From NCBI RefSeq assembly GCF_042854845.1, contig NZ_AP031498.1:5022001-5086000 (forward strand): 64,000 bases of DNA, in the 5' to 3' direction. The notes under the pieces were generated by a model. It searched no databases and had not been told where the DNA came from. It saw nothing but the letters and a program-made list of their open reading frames with translations. The DNA comes from Maricurvus nonylphenolicus. Lineage in GTDB: Bacteria > Pseudomonadota > Gammaproteobacteria > Pseudomonadales > Cellvibrionaceae. The stretch's first letter is position 1, and every line of letters begins with the position of its first letter. Of this stretch, positions 26,148 through 34,701 are shown in pieces. The position numbers were made by a program, and so were the translations under genes.

Positions 26148-27053
26148 ATGTCACTACAAAAATTTATTCCCACACCAAAGTTTGAAGATTATAAGGAAAC
26201 CTTCAAAGAAACACATAATCTCAGCCGGAGTGACGACGGCATTATTGTTGCTGAGCACCATACCTTGGGGGAATCCCTGCAGTTGAGCGTTGAAAACCAT
26301 CGCGCAACGGGTCAGCTGTTTAAAACTATTGGTTCAGATCCTGAAAACGAAGTTATGATTTTCACCGGTGCAGGCGATTTCTTTATGGCCAGCATTGACC
26401 CAGAGGGCTTTGCTCTGGAAGCTGAAGATTTAGAGTACTGGGCTTACGAATACGCTTATAAAGATGGCCGCATTAACGTTGCCTCTCTGATTAACGACCT
26501 CGAAATTCCTACCATTGGTGCAATGAATGGTCCAGGCTGGCATGCAGAGCTCTGCCTGATGTGTGACATCACCATTTGCACTGAGGATACCGTTATTTTT
26601 GATCCACATTTTTGTGCCATTGGCTCTGTGCCTGGAGATGGTATTCATAGCTGTTTTCAAGAGTTACTAGGCGTGAAACGCGCTGCCTATGCTCTCTTAA
26701 CCGGTGAACCTATTGATGCATACAAAGCCCTGGAACTTGGTCTGGTTAATGAAGTTGTACCACGCGACCAGCTGATGACTCGCGCTAAGGAAATTGCAGA
26801 TGACATTATGCTGCAAGCACGTACCACTCGCCGCTTAACAACACAAATTGTTCGTCGCCCCTGGAAAAAACGTATCGTTGATGATTTGGATGGCGGTTTT
26901 GGCATTCAGATGTTTGGCCATCTTGCAAAACGCGACGCTATCCATGTTGGCGTGGAAACTGAAGCTGGCGTTGATCCAAGTGAGCGAAAAGAACAAAGCA
27001 ATAAATACATCGAAAGAATTATGAAAGCCATTGATGAAGCAGCCAAGAAATAG
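26148..27053 (+). CDS. crotonase-superfamily protein resembling 6-oxocamphor hydrolase (copy 1)
   Basis: A 301-residue crotonase. Its central part aligns by eye with 6-oxocamphor hydrolase: GPGWHAELCLMCDI, the DPHF block, SVPGDGIHSCFQELLG and LLTGEPIDAYKALELGLVNEV. The His of WHAE and the Asp of VPGDG correspond, from memory of that enzyme, to His122 and Asp154, used for retro-Claisen cleavage of a cyclic beta-diketone. The classical hydratase glutamates are not in their usual places. It therefore may open a ring C-C bond without CoA. It follows the TonB receptor and precedes an MFS carrier. CAGGAGATGTACAGTC precedes ATG. Its near-copy at 33627 has lost both residues. Confidence 0.85.
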   Translation: MSLQKFIPTPKFEDYKETFKETHNLSRSDDGIIVAEHHTLGESLQLSVENHRATGQLFKTIGSDPENEVMIFTGAGDFFMASIDPEGFALEAEDLEYWAYEYAYKDGRINVASLINDLEIPTIGAMNGPGWHAELCLMCDITICTEDTVIFDPHFCAIGSVPGDGIHSCFQELLGVKRAAYALLTGEPIDAYKALELGLVNEVVPRDQLMTRAKEIADDIMLQARTTRRLTTQIVRRPWKKRIVDDLDGGFGIQMFGHLAKRDAIHVGVETEAGVDPSERKEQSNKYIERIMKAIDEAAKK

Positions 27054-27067
27054 ACAGTAACCACTAA

Positions 27068-27099
27068 AAAGCCCTCATCTGCCCTAGATGAGAGGCTTT
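27068..27099 (+). terminator. stem-loop after crotonase copy 1
   Basis: AAAGCCCTCATCT pairs with AGATGAGAGGCTTT (one bulge, loop GCCCT). The T-run is short (TTTGC), so termination may be incomplete. Confidence 0.5.
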
Positions 27100-27122
27100 G
27101 CATTCGCTGATGTCATGATGAA

Positions 27123-28489
27123 ATGAAGAAGTCATTACTTCAGCTTTTTCACATTAATCACCATCCGGTACATCAAATGAGCTCAAACAGTCACGAAGGT
27201 ATCAAGTCCTACCCCAACCAAAGAGCTTTTCAGCTAACCGGATTTGAAAAACACAGTATCTTTGCTATCTGTTTTTTGCTGTACATGATTAATTATGCTG
27301 ACCGGCAAATTCTTTCTGTTGTGATGGAGCCCTTGAAAGAAGATCTCGGCCTTACCGACACCCAAGCCGGCATGCTACATTCTGTTTTTTTATCAGCATG
27401 GCTTTTCTTAGTTTTCCCATGGCCTATATGGTAGATCGCTGGAGCCGAAGGAAAGCTTTGGGTCTCATGGGGATTACCTGGAGTGTGTTCACCTTTATCA
27501 CGGGTACAGCACGTAGCTTTGCTGGTGTATTGTTACCCAGATTAGCCGTGGGAATTGGTGAGGCAGGGTTTCCTGCTGCCTCAACAGCACTGTTAGGTTC
27601 AGCATATTCGGAAAAAAACCGCGCTCGCATTCTGGGGCTATTTAGTGCCTCCATGCCGCTGGGAATGGCCTTGGGCATGATGCTGGGTGGCTATCTTAGT
27701 GAAACGTATGATAGCTGGCGAGTGCCGTTTTATGTTTTCGCAGTTCCAGGAATCATTCTAGGCATAATGGCCTTCTTCCTTAAAGATTATAAAACGGTAA
27801 AACCTGTTGATGAACTAGGCAATCATCGCGGTTTTTTTCAGGAAGTTTTAAGCGTTATTAGAATACCAACCTTACGCTGGATGTATGCGGGCTATGCAGC
27901 CAATCTGGCCATGGTTATGGGGTTTATGGTGTGGATTTCTGCTTTCATTATGCGAACTCAAGAATTATCTGTTGCGGAAGCCGGAATGATCGGAGGCACG
28001 ATTGGCTTAATGGGTATCATTGGTGGTCCGATGGGTGGCTTTTTAGCCGATTTTTGGCAATCAAAAAACATAAGAGGGAGAGCTTATACAATGGCAGTCA
28101 TGCCAAGCATAGCCAGTATTACTCTTTTTATCGCACTGCACTTTGATCTAGTAGGTATTGGCTATCTAATGGCGATACTGGCGGGAATCTTCCTTGTCGC
28201 ATGCACACCTGCAGCAAACAGTATATCGCAAGATGTAGTTGCACCATCAAGCAAAGCTATTTCCTGGGCTCTGGCCGCTTTCTTCAGTATTTTATTTGGT
28301 GCAGCTTGGGCACCACCGGTAGTTGGCGCAGCCTCCGATATGCTCGGCGGTGGAGCCGAAGGCCTTAAAATCGCCTTGATGATGTTAACACCTATGGGAC
28401 TAATAGCATCGGTCTGTTTCTATCAGTCTGCTCGACACTATCCCCAGGATACTGACAAGGTCAAAGGTTACAGTCTCGAAGGAGAATAA
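27123..28489 (+). pseudogene. MFS transporter (spinster-like) interrupted by a -1 frameshift
   Basis: Two overlapping frames together encode one major-facilitator carrier. The first (27123-27434) supplies the first helix, with the signature YMINYADRQILSV; the second (27398-28489) supplies MAYMVDRWSRRKALG and the remaining helices. The break lies at a T7 run (27385-27391). The zero frame there reads GTT TTT TTA, an exact T-TTT-TTA heptamer (27386-27392); a -1 step at it yields LISMAFLSFPMAYMVDRW, an intact helix 2. It could be a real one-base deletion, an assembly error, or programmed slippage. It would otherwise carry an acid or aromatic substrate across the inner membrane. Confidence 0.8.
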
Positions 28490-28543
28490 TCTGAGAGAAA
28501 TAGTGGTCAAATCTTCGCAGCCTAGCAATCATAGAACCACGTA

Positions 28544-29296
28544 TTAGGGACATCTTCTGGTTACAGTTTCAAGGTAATCACTTTCAAATCGATTTACAAT
28601 CTCTCCGTGTAAACCATTTTGCTTGATAGTTTGAATTCCACTGTTAAAAGTATTGATAATGGCTTCGTGATCTGGATTAGATTTGGCTGAGATTGCATAT
28701 ATTTCGACAGTCCAGATTGGAGGGTCAAGAAAAACTAATTTATCCTTAAGCTCAGGATGTTGGTTATTTATCAACGCCGACACCTCATACTTGTTCTCAA
28801 TAAATAGATCTATTCGACCGGCAATTAACTTTTTCAGATTCTGTTCAGTACGTATAACGCCTTTAAAATTATCACTCTGAACACCAGTCACCTCTGAAAA
28901 TGATAACGACCCTCCTTTTACCACGCCAATATTGTAGGATTGAAGATCCTCAGGGCTCGAATAACAGATATCTTGATTTGCCATCCCTATATATGATATT
29001 TCTGTTTCTGTATAAGGAGTTGAGTACAGGAAGGAATGCTCCCTCTCCGGCGCATAATAAACGCCAATCATTAAATCGGCATAACCTGTTTTTAAAGTAT
29101 GGAAGGCTCTTTTTAAGGGCTGATATTTTATCTGGGTAATAGGTACCCCTTTGCTCTTGAGTGCTTCTTCAGCCAGAACTTCGAATAGACTTCCCTGTTT
29201 ACCAATATCTGTCACGATAATTAATGCGCTTTCAGCCTTCGAAAAAGTAATATTAAGGGCCGTTAATATCATTAAAAGATTTAGTATGAGCTTCAT
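28544..29296 (-). CDS. periplasmic solute-binding protein (SBP family 3-like)
   Basis: A 250-residue secreted protein with an N-terminal signal peptide (about residues 1-22) and the two-lobed fold of extracellular solute-binding proteins: LKTGYADLMIGVYYAPERE, YSTPYTETEISYIGM and DLQSYNIGVVKGGS. No permease or ATPase gene is adjacent, so it may serve as an orphan sensor or receptor. It lies 54 bases after the MFS gene on the opposite strand. The ligand is unknown. Confidence 0.82.
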   Translation of the reverse strand: MKLILNLLMILTALNITFSKAESALIIVTDIGKQGSLFEVLAEEALKSKGVPITQIKYQPLKRAFHTLKTGYADLMIGVYYAPEREHSFLYSTPYTETEISYIGMANQDICYSSPEDLQSYNIGVVKGGSLSFSEVTGVQSDNFKGVIRTEQNLKKLIAGRIDLFIENKYEVSALINNQHPELKDKLVFLDPPIWTVEIYAISAKSNPDHEAIINTFNSGIQTIKQNGLHGEIVNRFESDYLETVTRRCP

Positions 29297-29504
29297 ATTT
29301 AGCTATAGAGAGGGTAAGTTTTGTATCTCTAGCTAGTTTAGCTCACGATATTGTTACTCACATGCTATCTTGCCTACTGTGCAGCTATAGAAAGAGGGGG
29401 GACGGTAGAAGAGTACTGTTTAAAAAATCTTCGCCTGCTGTACCTCTACAACAGGCGACTGCAGCTACTGAAATATCAATTCAATCGTATCAGTTCTAAC
29501 CACT

Positions 29505-30869
29505 TTAGACGGGATCTGGGCTGCCAGCTCGATTCATCTGAACTAATTGCTCTCGTAAGATAACTTGCTTTGCCTCATCTAGTGGGAATCGCCACATAAT
29601 GCCAATAATAACCAGATATAGCCCTCCCGGTAAGGCGAATAAAATCCAACGAATACCATTTAGAACATCCTCTGAATTATGGGCATCCGGGGAGGCATCG
29701 AATCCTATAGCACTTAAGATAGGATAACTTAGGCCTACTGATAATGCTGCAGCTACCTTACTACTGGTTTGCAGTAACGACATATACAAACCGGTTCTCT
29801 GTTTTCCTGTCTTAACAGCATCGTAATCGGTAACATCAGCCATAATCGCAGCTGGAATATATGTCCCAACCGCCTGATTCGCGCCAAGAAACAATAGTGC
29901 TATACAAGCCAAGACAGCATCACCAGCTGGAAGAAATAGAAATGATAGACTGGCAAAAATATGATAGATAAGCGCCACACACAATGTTTTATGCTTACCA
30001 ATTTTATTACTTAATTTCATAAATAGAGGCAAGAATATCAACCCTGAGAAGAACCATGGTAACAGTGCAAAAGAAGACCAATCCCCTAGCAATAACACAT
30101 CTTCAACCAGAAATAGGAACATGCCTCCAATACTGCCCGTGGCGATACCCAGTAAGAGGTTGGCAATGAGTAAGCGACGTAAAGGGCCATTCTCAAGGAT
30201 CACACGCGCGGGCTTATCAAGTGCTTTTAACCTCGGCTGGTGTGTATTCTGATAAGGCTCAGGAGCTGCCCACAATGCTGCCAACACACACAAAGGTAAA
30301 GCAATTATCAGTATCTTGGCGATCAATTCTATGCGATGAGTCTCTGTAAAACCTGGAATGTGATCGGCCATAGCCAACATTAACATGAGCGCTACGCCTC
30401 CTACCAGGCCAGCCCCTTGTTTATAGGCCGAAATCCTCGAACGCTCATGATAGTCTGTTGAGAGTTCAGCGGCCCAAGAAATATGTGATACCGAAGCCAA
30501 CGTCCAACCCACATAGAGGACTATCATCCAGACTGCAAAATATAAACCTGTTACCGGTGGATCAGGTGAGAACACCTGGTAGGTACAAATTATCATTAAA
30601 GGCACAGAAGCAACCAGCCAAGGTCTACGCCGCCCCCAACGGGTGTGCCAACTATCCGACAAAAAGCCAAATAAAGGATCGGTAACTACATCCCACAATT
30701 TAGTTAAGCCAAAAATCAGACCAACTACACTTAAACCTAACCCCATTGATCCGGCATAGAACGGTGGAATAAATACCACCACCACCATAATAAATGCTGC
30801 CAAAGGTGCTTCCGGGGAAACAAAAGCCGCCAGCCTTAAATTACCTAGATGTATTTTCTTATCACTCAT
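29505..30869 (-). CDS. GPH-family (MelB-like) sugar:cation symporter
   Basis: A 454-residue membrane protein with about 12 transmembrane segments. The GPH-family signature GLTKLWDVVTDPLFGFLSDSWHTRWGRRRPWL lies at about residues 50-82. Such carriers import glycosides, pentosides or uronides with Na+ or H+, though some members act on other organic substrates. It is divergent from nothing close; DUF1289 lies upstream on the same strand. The neighbouring enzymes give no clear sugar substrate. Confidence 0.88.
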   Translation of the reverse strand: MSDKKIHLGNLRLAAFVSPEAPLAAFIMVVVVFIPPFYAGSMGLGLSVVGLIFGLTKLWDVVTDPLFGFLSDSWHTRWGRRRPWLVASVPLMIICTYQVFSPDPPVTGLYFAVWMIVLYVGWTLASVSHISWAAELSTDYHERSRISAYKQGAGLVGGVALMLMLAMADHIPGFTETHRIELIAKILIIALPLCVLAALWAAPEPYQNTHQPRLKALDKPARVILENGPLRRLLIANLLLGIATGSIGGMFLFLVEDVLLLGDWSSFALLPWFFSGLIFLPLFMKLSNKIGKHKTLCVALIYHIFASLSFLFLPAGDAVLACIALLFLGANQAVGTYIPAAIMADVTDYDAVKTGKQRTGLYMSLLQTSSKVAAALSVGLSYPILSAIGFDASPDAHNSEDVLNGIRWILFALPGGLYLVIIGIMWRFPLDEAKQVILREQLVQMNRAGSPDPV

Positions 30870-30988
30870 ACTTACTCACTTTTTAATGGCTACGACATCA
30901 TAAATCACAACAATTCATGCGACTTTTGCGTCTGCCTGATAATTTATCACAGCATCAGCATAGGCATAATAACTCTCTACCCCCCTAT

Positions 30989-31228
30989 TCAGGGGTTAAC
31001 AAACTCTGTGCACATCTGTATCAATCGATTACCTGCACGACTTCTAACAACCTCTTTCTCTGCCTCATCTAAGCGCTTCCAAGACCTTTTTTCTTCGCGA
31101 AGCATACCGCACCCCTGACACACGAGATCACCCTGTTTGTGCGTACAGATCGACAAGCAGGGAGAATCATGAGTCCCTCTTACTCGCTGCTGTAACCTTT
31201 TGCGGAAATTTATTGGCTTACTACTCAT
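30989..31228 (-). CDS. DUF1289 domain protein
   Basis: A 79-residue protein with the DUF1289 cysteine layout: SPCLSICTHKQGDLVCQGCG. The four cysteines probably bind a metal. It follows a usual genomic pattern for this small family and has no known reaction. It stands 120 bases upstream of the GPH carrier and may share its transcript. Confidence 0.85.
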   Translation of the reverse strand: MSSKPINFRKRLQQRVRGTHDSPCLSICTHKQGDLVCQGCGMLREEKRSWKRLDEAEKEVVRSRAGNRLIQMCTEFVNP

Positions 31229-31424
31229 TTCGCCTCCAAGTTACCTAACGCACCCTTTTACCTGACAAAGATTATATGTCCCTCGAATAACTCCAACGTA
31301 TGCCTGAAGCTGACAAATTTATGGTATCAAACCCCAATAAGATGCTAATCCAGACTCAACCTCTCTTATAACAAAAACAATCAAACGAACACCGCCTTAT
31401 ACCTTGTCAGTTAAAGCCAAGCAT

Positions 31425-31471
31425 ATGTCATGCTATGCAAAGTACTTTCTTAAATCCTAAGCGTAGAGTTG
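31425..31471 (+). promoter_or_regulatory. element A of the putative AraC regulon
   Basis: ATGTCA-TGCTATGCAAA at 31425-31441 and TAAGCGTAGAGTTG ending at 31471 match element B base for base at most positions with identical spacing. It lies in the long gap before pckA and is not immediately followed by any gene. Confidence 0.6.
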
Positions 31472-31613
31472 ATGTCGTCTATGGAAGCCATTCCAATGAC
31501 CTGTAAGTAGTATTTTGGAATTTCGTTATAGAAAGCGAAACAGTCTAAAATTCTCTCTGCGCTTACTAGGAGACTATTGGGAGCCAACGTCCCTTATTTA
31601 TAGTTTTGCCTTA

Positions 31614-31636
31614 ATCCTCACCACTACGGTGAGGAT
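31614..31636. other. hairpin between element A and pckA
   Basis: ATCCTCACC-ACTAC-GGTGAGGAT is a perfect 9-bp stem, followed by GATTTCCTTT. It may terminate a transcript of about 150 bases started at element A, or structure a pckA leader. Confidence 0.5.
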
Positions 31637-31889
31637 GATTTCCTTTAGCAGAATTCACTTTCGTCAAATGCCATAAACTTGGCACTTAAGGGCAATTTCA
31701 CATCCATGCTGTTGATTTACAATTTACAAATCCAGCACCAGCCCTACGAAAGCAGATATAGCGCTTGGCACAATCGCACCCCACTATCGTTGATAACTTA
31801 GAACAAAGTAATCCTTATCAAGAGTCGTAGCAACTCAATAGGAAGCATATAAGCTTTAAACTTAATACAGTTTAAATCTGGAGTATTTA

Positions 31890-33500
31890 ATGGTATCCAA
31901 TAAACAGAACTTAAATCTTTCCGAATATGGAATTCATAACAATCCTGAAATTATCCACAACCCTTCCTATGATTTACTGTTCGAAGAAGAAACAAAATCT
32001 CACTTGAGTGGTTATGAAGCAGGCATCATTACAGAGTCTGGTGCTATCTCCGTCAATACCGGTGTGTTTACAGGACGTTCGCCAAAAGACAAATACATTG
32101 TTAAAGACGATAATACTAAAGATACCATTTGGTGGTCGGATCAAGGAAAGAATGACAATAAACCAATATGTGAAAATACGTGGAGTCACCTGAAAAGCAT
32201 CATTACCAACCAACTCAGCGGAAAGCGCTTATTTGTTGTCGATGCATTCTGTGGAGCCAATGAAAACACACGATTATCCGTACGTTTTTTAACCGAAATA
32301 GCCTGGCAGGCTCATTTTGTTAAAAACATGTTTATCCGACCCTCAGATGAGGAGCTGGAAAGTTTCTCACCCGATTTTGTTGTCATGAATGGCGCCAAGA
32401 CCACAAACCCTGACTGGCAGAAACAAAACTTGAATTCAGAGAATTTTGTCGCATTCAATCTAACCGAAAAGATCCAGCTCATTGGTGGCACTTGGTATGG
32501 TGGTGAGATGAAGAAGGGACTTTTCTCTATAATGAATTACTTCCTTCCACGACAAAATATTGCCTCCATGCACTGTTCGGCAAACAAAGGGGAAGAAGGA
32601 GATGTTGCAATCTTCTTTGGGCTATCAGGAACAGGTAAAACGACTCTATCCACAGATCCGAAGCGCGAGCTGATTGGCGATGATGAGCACGGATGGGACG
32701 ACGATGGTATCTTTAATTTTGAAGGCGGATGTTACGCCAAAACTATCAATCTAAGTAAAGAATCAGAGCCAGACATTTACAATGCGATTCGACGCGATGC
32801 CCTACTCGAAAACGTCATGGTTGATAGTAACGGTAAAGTGGATTATAGCGACTCAAGTAAAACAGAAAACACCCGTGTTTCTTATCCCATCGCCCATATC
32901 GACAACATCGTCAAACCGGTATCCAGAGCCGGGCACGCGACTAAAGTTATCTTCTTAACAGCTGATGCATTTGGCGTAATCCCGCCTGTATCAAAACTTA
33001 CACCGGAGCAAGCTCAGTATTATTTCCTATCTGGTTACACCTCAAAACTGGCAGGAACAGAACGTGGGATCACAGCTCCTACCCCAACGTTTTCTTCTTG
33101 TTTTGGTGCCGCCTTCTTAAGCTTACACCCCACCAAGTATGCCAAAGTACTAAAAGAGAGGATGAATGCTGCTGGTGCAGAAGCTTACCTGGTTAATACT
33201 GGCTGGAACGGAACTGGAGAACGAATCAGCATACAGGCCACTCGCTGTATTATCGATGCAATTCTTGACAGTTCTATTGATCAAGAAGATTTTGAAACAA
33301 TCCCCTATTTCAATCTTGCTATTCCCAAAAAGATAGAAGGCGTCAATACAGGGATCTTAGACCCCAAGAATACTTATAACAATGCTAATGACTGGGATGC
33401 AAAAGCACGTGATCTGGCTCAGCGCTTTATTACCAACTTCCAGCAATTCACTGATTTACCCGAAGGAGAGCTGTTGGTGGCTTCTGGGCCTACACTCTAG
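31890..33500 (+). CDS. pckA: phosphoenolpyruvate carboxykinase (ATP)
   Basis: A 536-residue enzyme converting oxaloacetate and ATP to PEP, CO2 and ADP, the first step of gluconeogenesis. The PEPCK P-loop GLSGTGKTTLS (about 248-258), the metal/substrate segments VVDAFCGAN and GTWYGGEMKKG, and the ATP-enzyme active-site region DDEHGWDDDGIFNFEGGCYAK are all present and in order, with length typical of the ATP-type. GGAGTATTTA precedes ATG. Its location between catabolic genes implies that growth on the cluster's substrate feeds the TCA cycle and requires gluconeogenesis. Confidence 0.97.
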   Translation: MVSNKQNLNLSEYGIHNNPEIIHNPSYDLLFEEETKSHLSGYEAGIITESGAISVNTGVFTGRSPKDKYIVKDDNTKDTIWWSDQGKNDNKPICENTWSHLKSIITNQLSGKRLFVVDAFCGANENTRLSVRFLTEIAWQAHFVKNMFIRPSDEELESFSPDFVVMNGAKTTNPDWQKQNLNSENFVAFNLTEKIQLIGGTWYGGEMKKGLFSIMNYFLPRQNIASMHCSANKGEEGDVAIFFGLSGTGKTTLSTDPKRELIGDDEHGWDDDGIFNFEGGCYAKTINLSKESEPDIYNAIRRDALLENVMVDSNGKVDYSDSSKTENTRVSYPIAHIDNIVKPVSRAGHATKVIFLTADAFGVIPPVSKLTPEQAQYYFLSGYTSKLAGTERGITAPTPTFSSCFGAAFLSLHPTKYAKVLKERMNAAGAEAYLVNTGWNGTGERISIQATRCIIDAILDSSIDQEDFETIPYFNLAIPKKIEGVNTGILDPKNTYNNANDWDAKARDLAQRFITNFQQFTDLPEGELLVASGPTL

Positions 33501-33523
33501 CCCTGTCATTTCATGTCAATGAA

Positions 33524-33570
33524 ATGTCACGCTATACAAAACGCATAGCTGTGTATTAAGCGTAGAGTTG
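33524..33570 (+). promoter_or_regulatory. element B of the putative AraC regulon (crotonase 2 promoter)
   Basis: ATGTCA-CGCTATACAAA starts at 33524, and TAAGCGTAGAGTTG ends at 33570, 57 bp before the crotonase copy 2 ATG. TAGAGT could be the -10 hexamer and the left half the activator site. Its left end overlaps a small CATTTCAT/ATGAAATG hairpin after pckA. Confidence 0.6.
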
Positions 33571-33626
33571 TGCTGACCTTTCACAAACGCTTAAAGGTCA
33601 GTACAACTATTTAGGGAAGCTACTTT

Positions 33627-34532
33627 ATGTCATTACAAAGCTTTATTCCTACACCACAGTTTAGTGACTATAAAGAAGATTTTAAGGATCATTATGTATT
33701 AAGCCGTAGTGAGGACGGGGTAATTGTCGCTCAAGCGCACACACTCGGTGGCCCAATTCAGCTAAATGTAGAGAATCACCGATCAATCAGCCAACTTTTT
33801 AAAGTGATCGGTGGAGACCCTGACAACGAAATTATGATTTTCACTGGCACCGGTCCTCATTTCATGGCCAGTGTAGATCCAGACGGCTTTTCATTGGAAG
33901 CAGAAGATCTGGAATACTGGGCATATGAATACGCCTATAAAGATGGCTGTAATAACGTTTCCTCACTGATAAATGACCTGGAAATACCAACGATAGGCGC
34001 CATGAACGGACCGGGATTTAACGCCGAACTCTGCCTCATGTGCGACATTACTATATGCACAGAAGATACTGTTATTTTTGACCCCCACTTTGCGGCTCTT
34101 GGCTCTGTTCCCGGCAGTGGTATCCATAGCTGCATGCAAGAATTACTTGGGGTAAAACCTGCAGCTTATGCACTTCTAACGAGCGAACCGATAAATGCCC
34201 AGAGGGCTCTGGAACTTGGCTTGGTAAATGAAGTGGTACCACGCGACCATCTACTGATGCGTGCTAAAGAAATTGCCGACGATATTATGCTGCTAGCGAG
34301 AACAACTCGCCGCTTAACAACACAAATTATCCGTCGCCCATGGAAAAAACGAATTGTTAACGATTTGGACAGTGGCTTTGGCACCCATATGTTTTCACAC
34401 CTGGCCAATAGGGTTCCCATACATACTGATATTAATACGGAGATTGATACTGAAAAGCAAGATAGCTCGAAAAGAAGTTACAAATATTATAGGAAACTTT
34501 TAGAAGCCATTGATGAGGCAGCCAAGAACTAA
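33627..34532 (+). CDS. crotonase-superfamily paralogue with altered active site (copy 2)
   Basis: A 301-residue near-copy of the protein at 26148, without gaps through most of its length. At the two positions that match 6-oxocamphor hydrolase's His122 and Asp154, it has Asn (GPGFNAE) and Ser (VPGSGIH). The surrounding residues are conserved, so the change is specific. It may be a non-catalytic partner of copy 1, have a new activity, or be a decaying duplicate; an intact frame and good AGGGAAG ribosome site argue against decay. It is preceded by element B and followed by a terminator, so it is monocistronic. Confidence 0.85.
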   Translation: MSLQSFIPTPQFSDYKEDFKDHYVLSRSEDGVIVAQAHTLGGPIQLNVENHRSISQLFKVIGGDPDNEIMIFTGTGPHFMASVDPDGFSLEAEDLEYWAYEYAYKDGCNNVSSLINDLEIPTIGAMNGPGFNAELCLMCDITICTEDTVIFDPHFAALGSVPGSGIHSCMQELLGVKPAAYALLTSEPINAQRALELGLVNEVVPRDHLLMRAKEIADDIMLLARTTRRLTTQIIRRPWKKRIVNDLDSGFGTHMFSHLANRVPIHTDINTEIDTEKQDSSKRSYKYYRKLLEAIDEAAKN

Positions 34533-34637
34533 ATCATTATAAGGGGTTACATCTAAACACGGAGAATTTCTCAGTCTCTCTCGCTTAATAGGAGGCCTCA
34601 GTAAGATAAGTTGTAGGTCTTATTCAGGTATTGCCTA

Positions 34638-34672
34638 AGTCCTTGCAGCTCTCGGCGAGGACTTTTTCTTTC
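34638..34672 (+). terminator. Rho-independent terminator of crotonase copy 2
   Basis: AGTCCTTGC pairs with GCGAGGACT (one G-T pair, 8-nt loop) and is followed by TTTTTCTTTCTT. It lies between the convergent crotonase and AraC genes. Confidence 0.85.
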
Positions 34673-34701
34673 TTGTAATCTAACCCGAAAAAAAGGCCAA
34701 C

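Larger units (their letters stand above)
31229..31889. other. 661-bp intergenic region before pckA
   Basis: No supported gene. It contains promoter-like element A (31425-31471), a GC-rich hairpin (31614-31636) and AT-rich DNA leading to the pckA ribosome site. The distance between element A and pckA (about 420 bp) is much longer than for the other copies. Confidence 0.6.
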
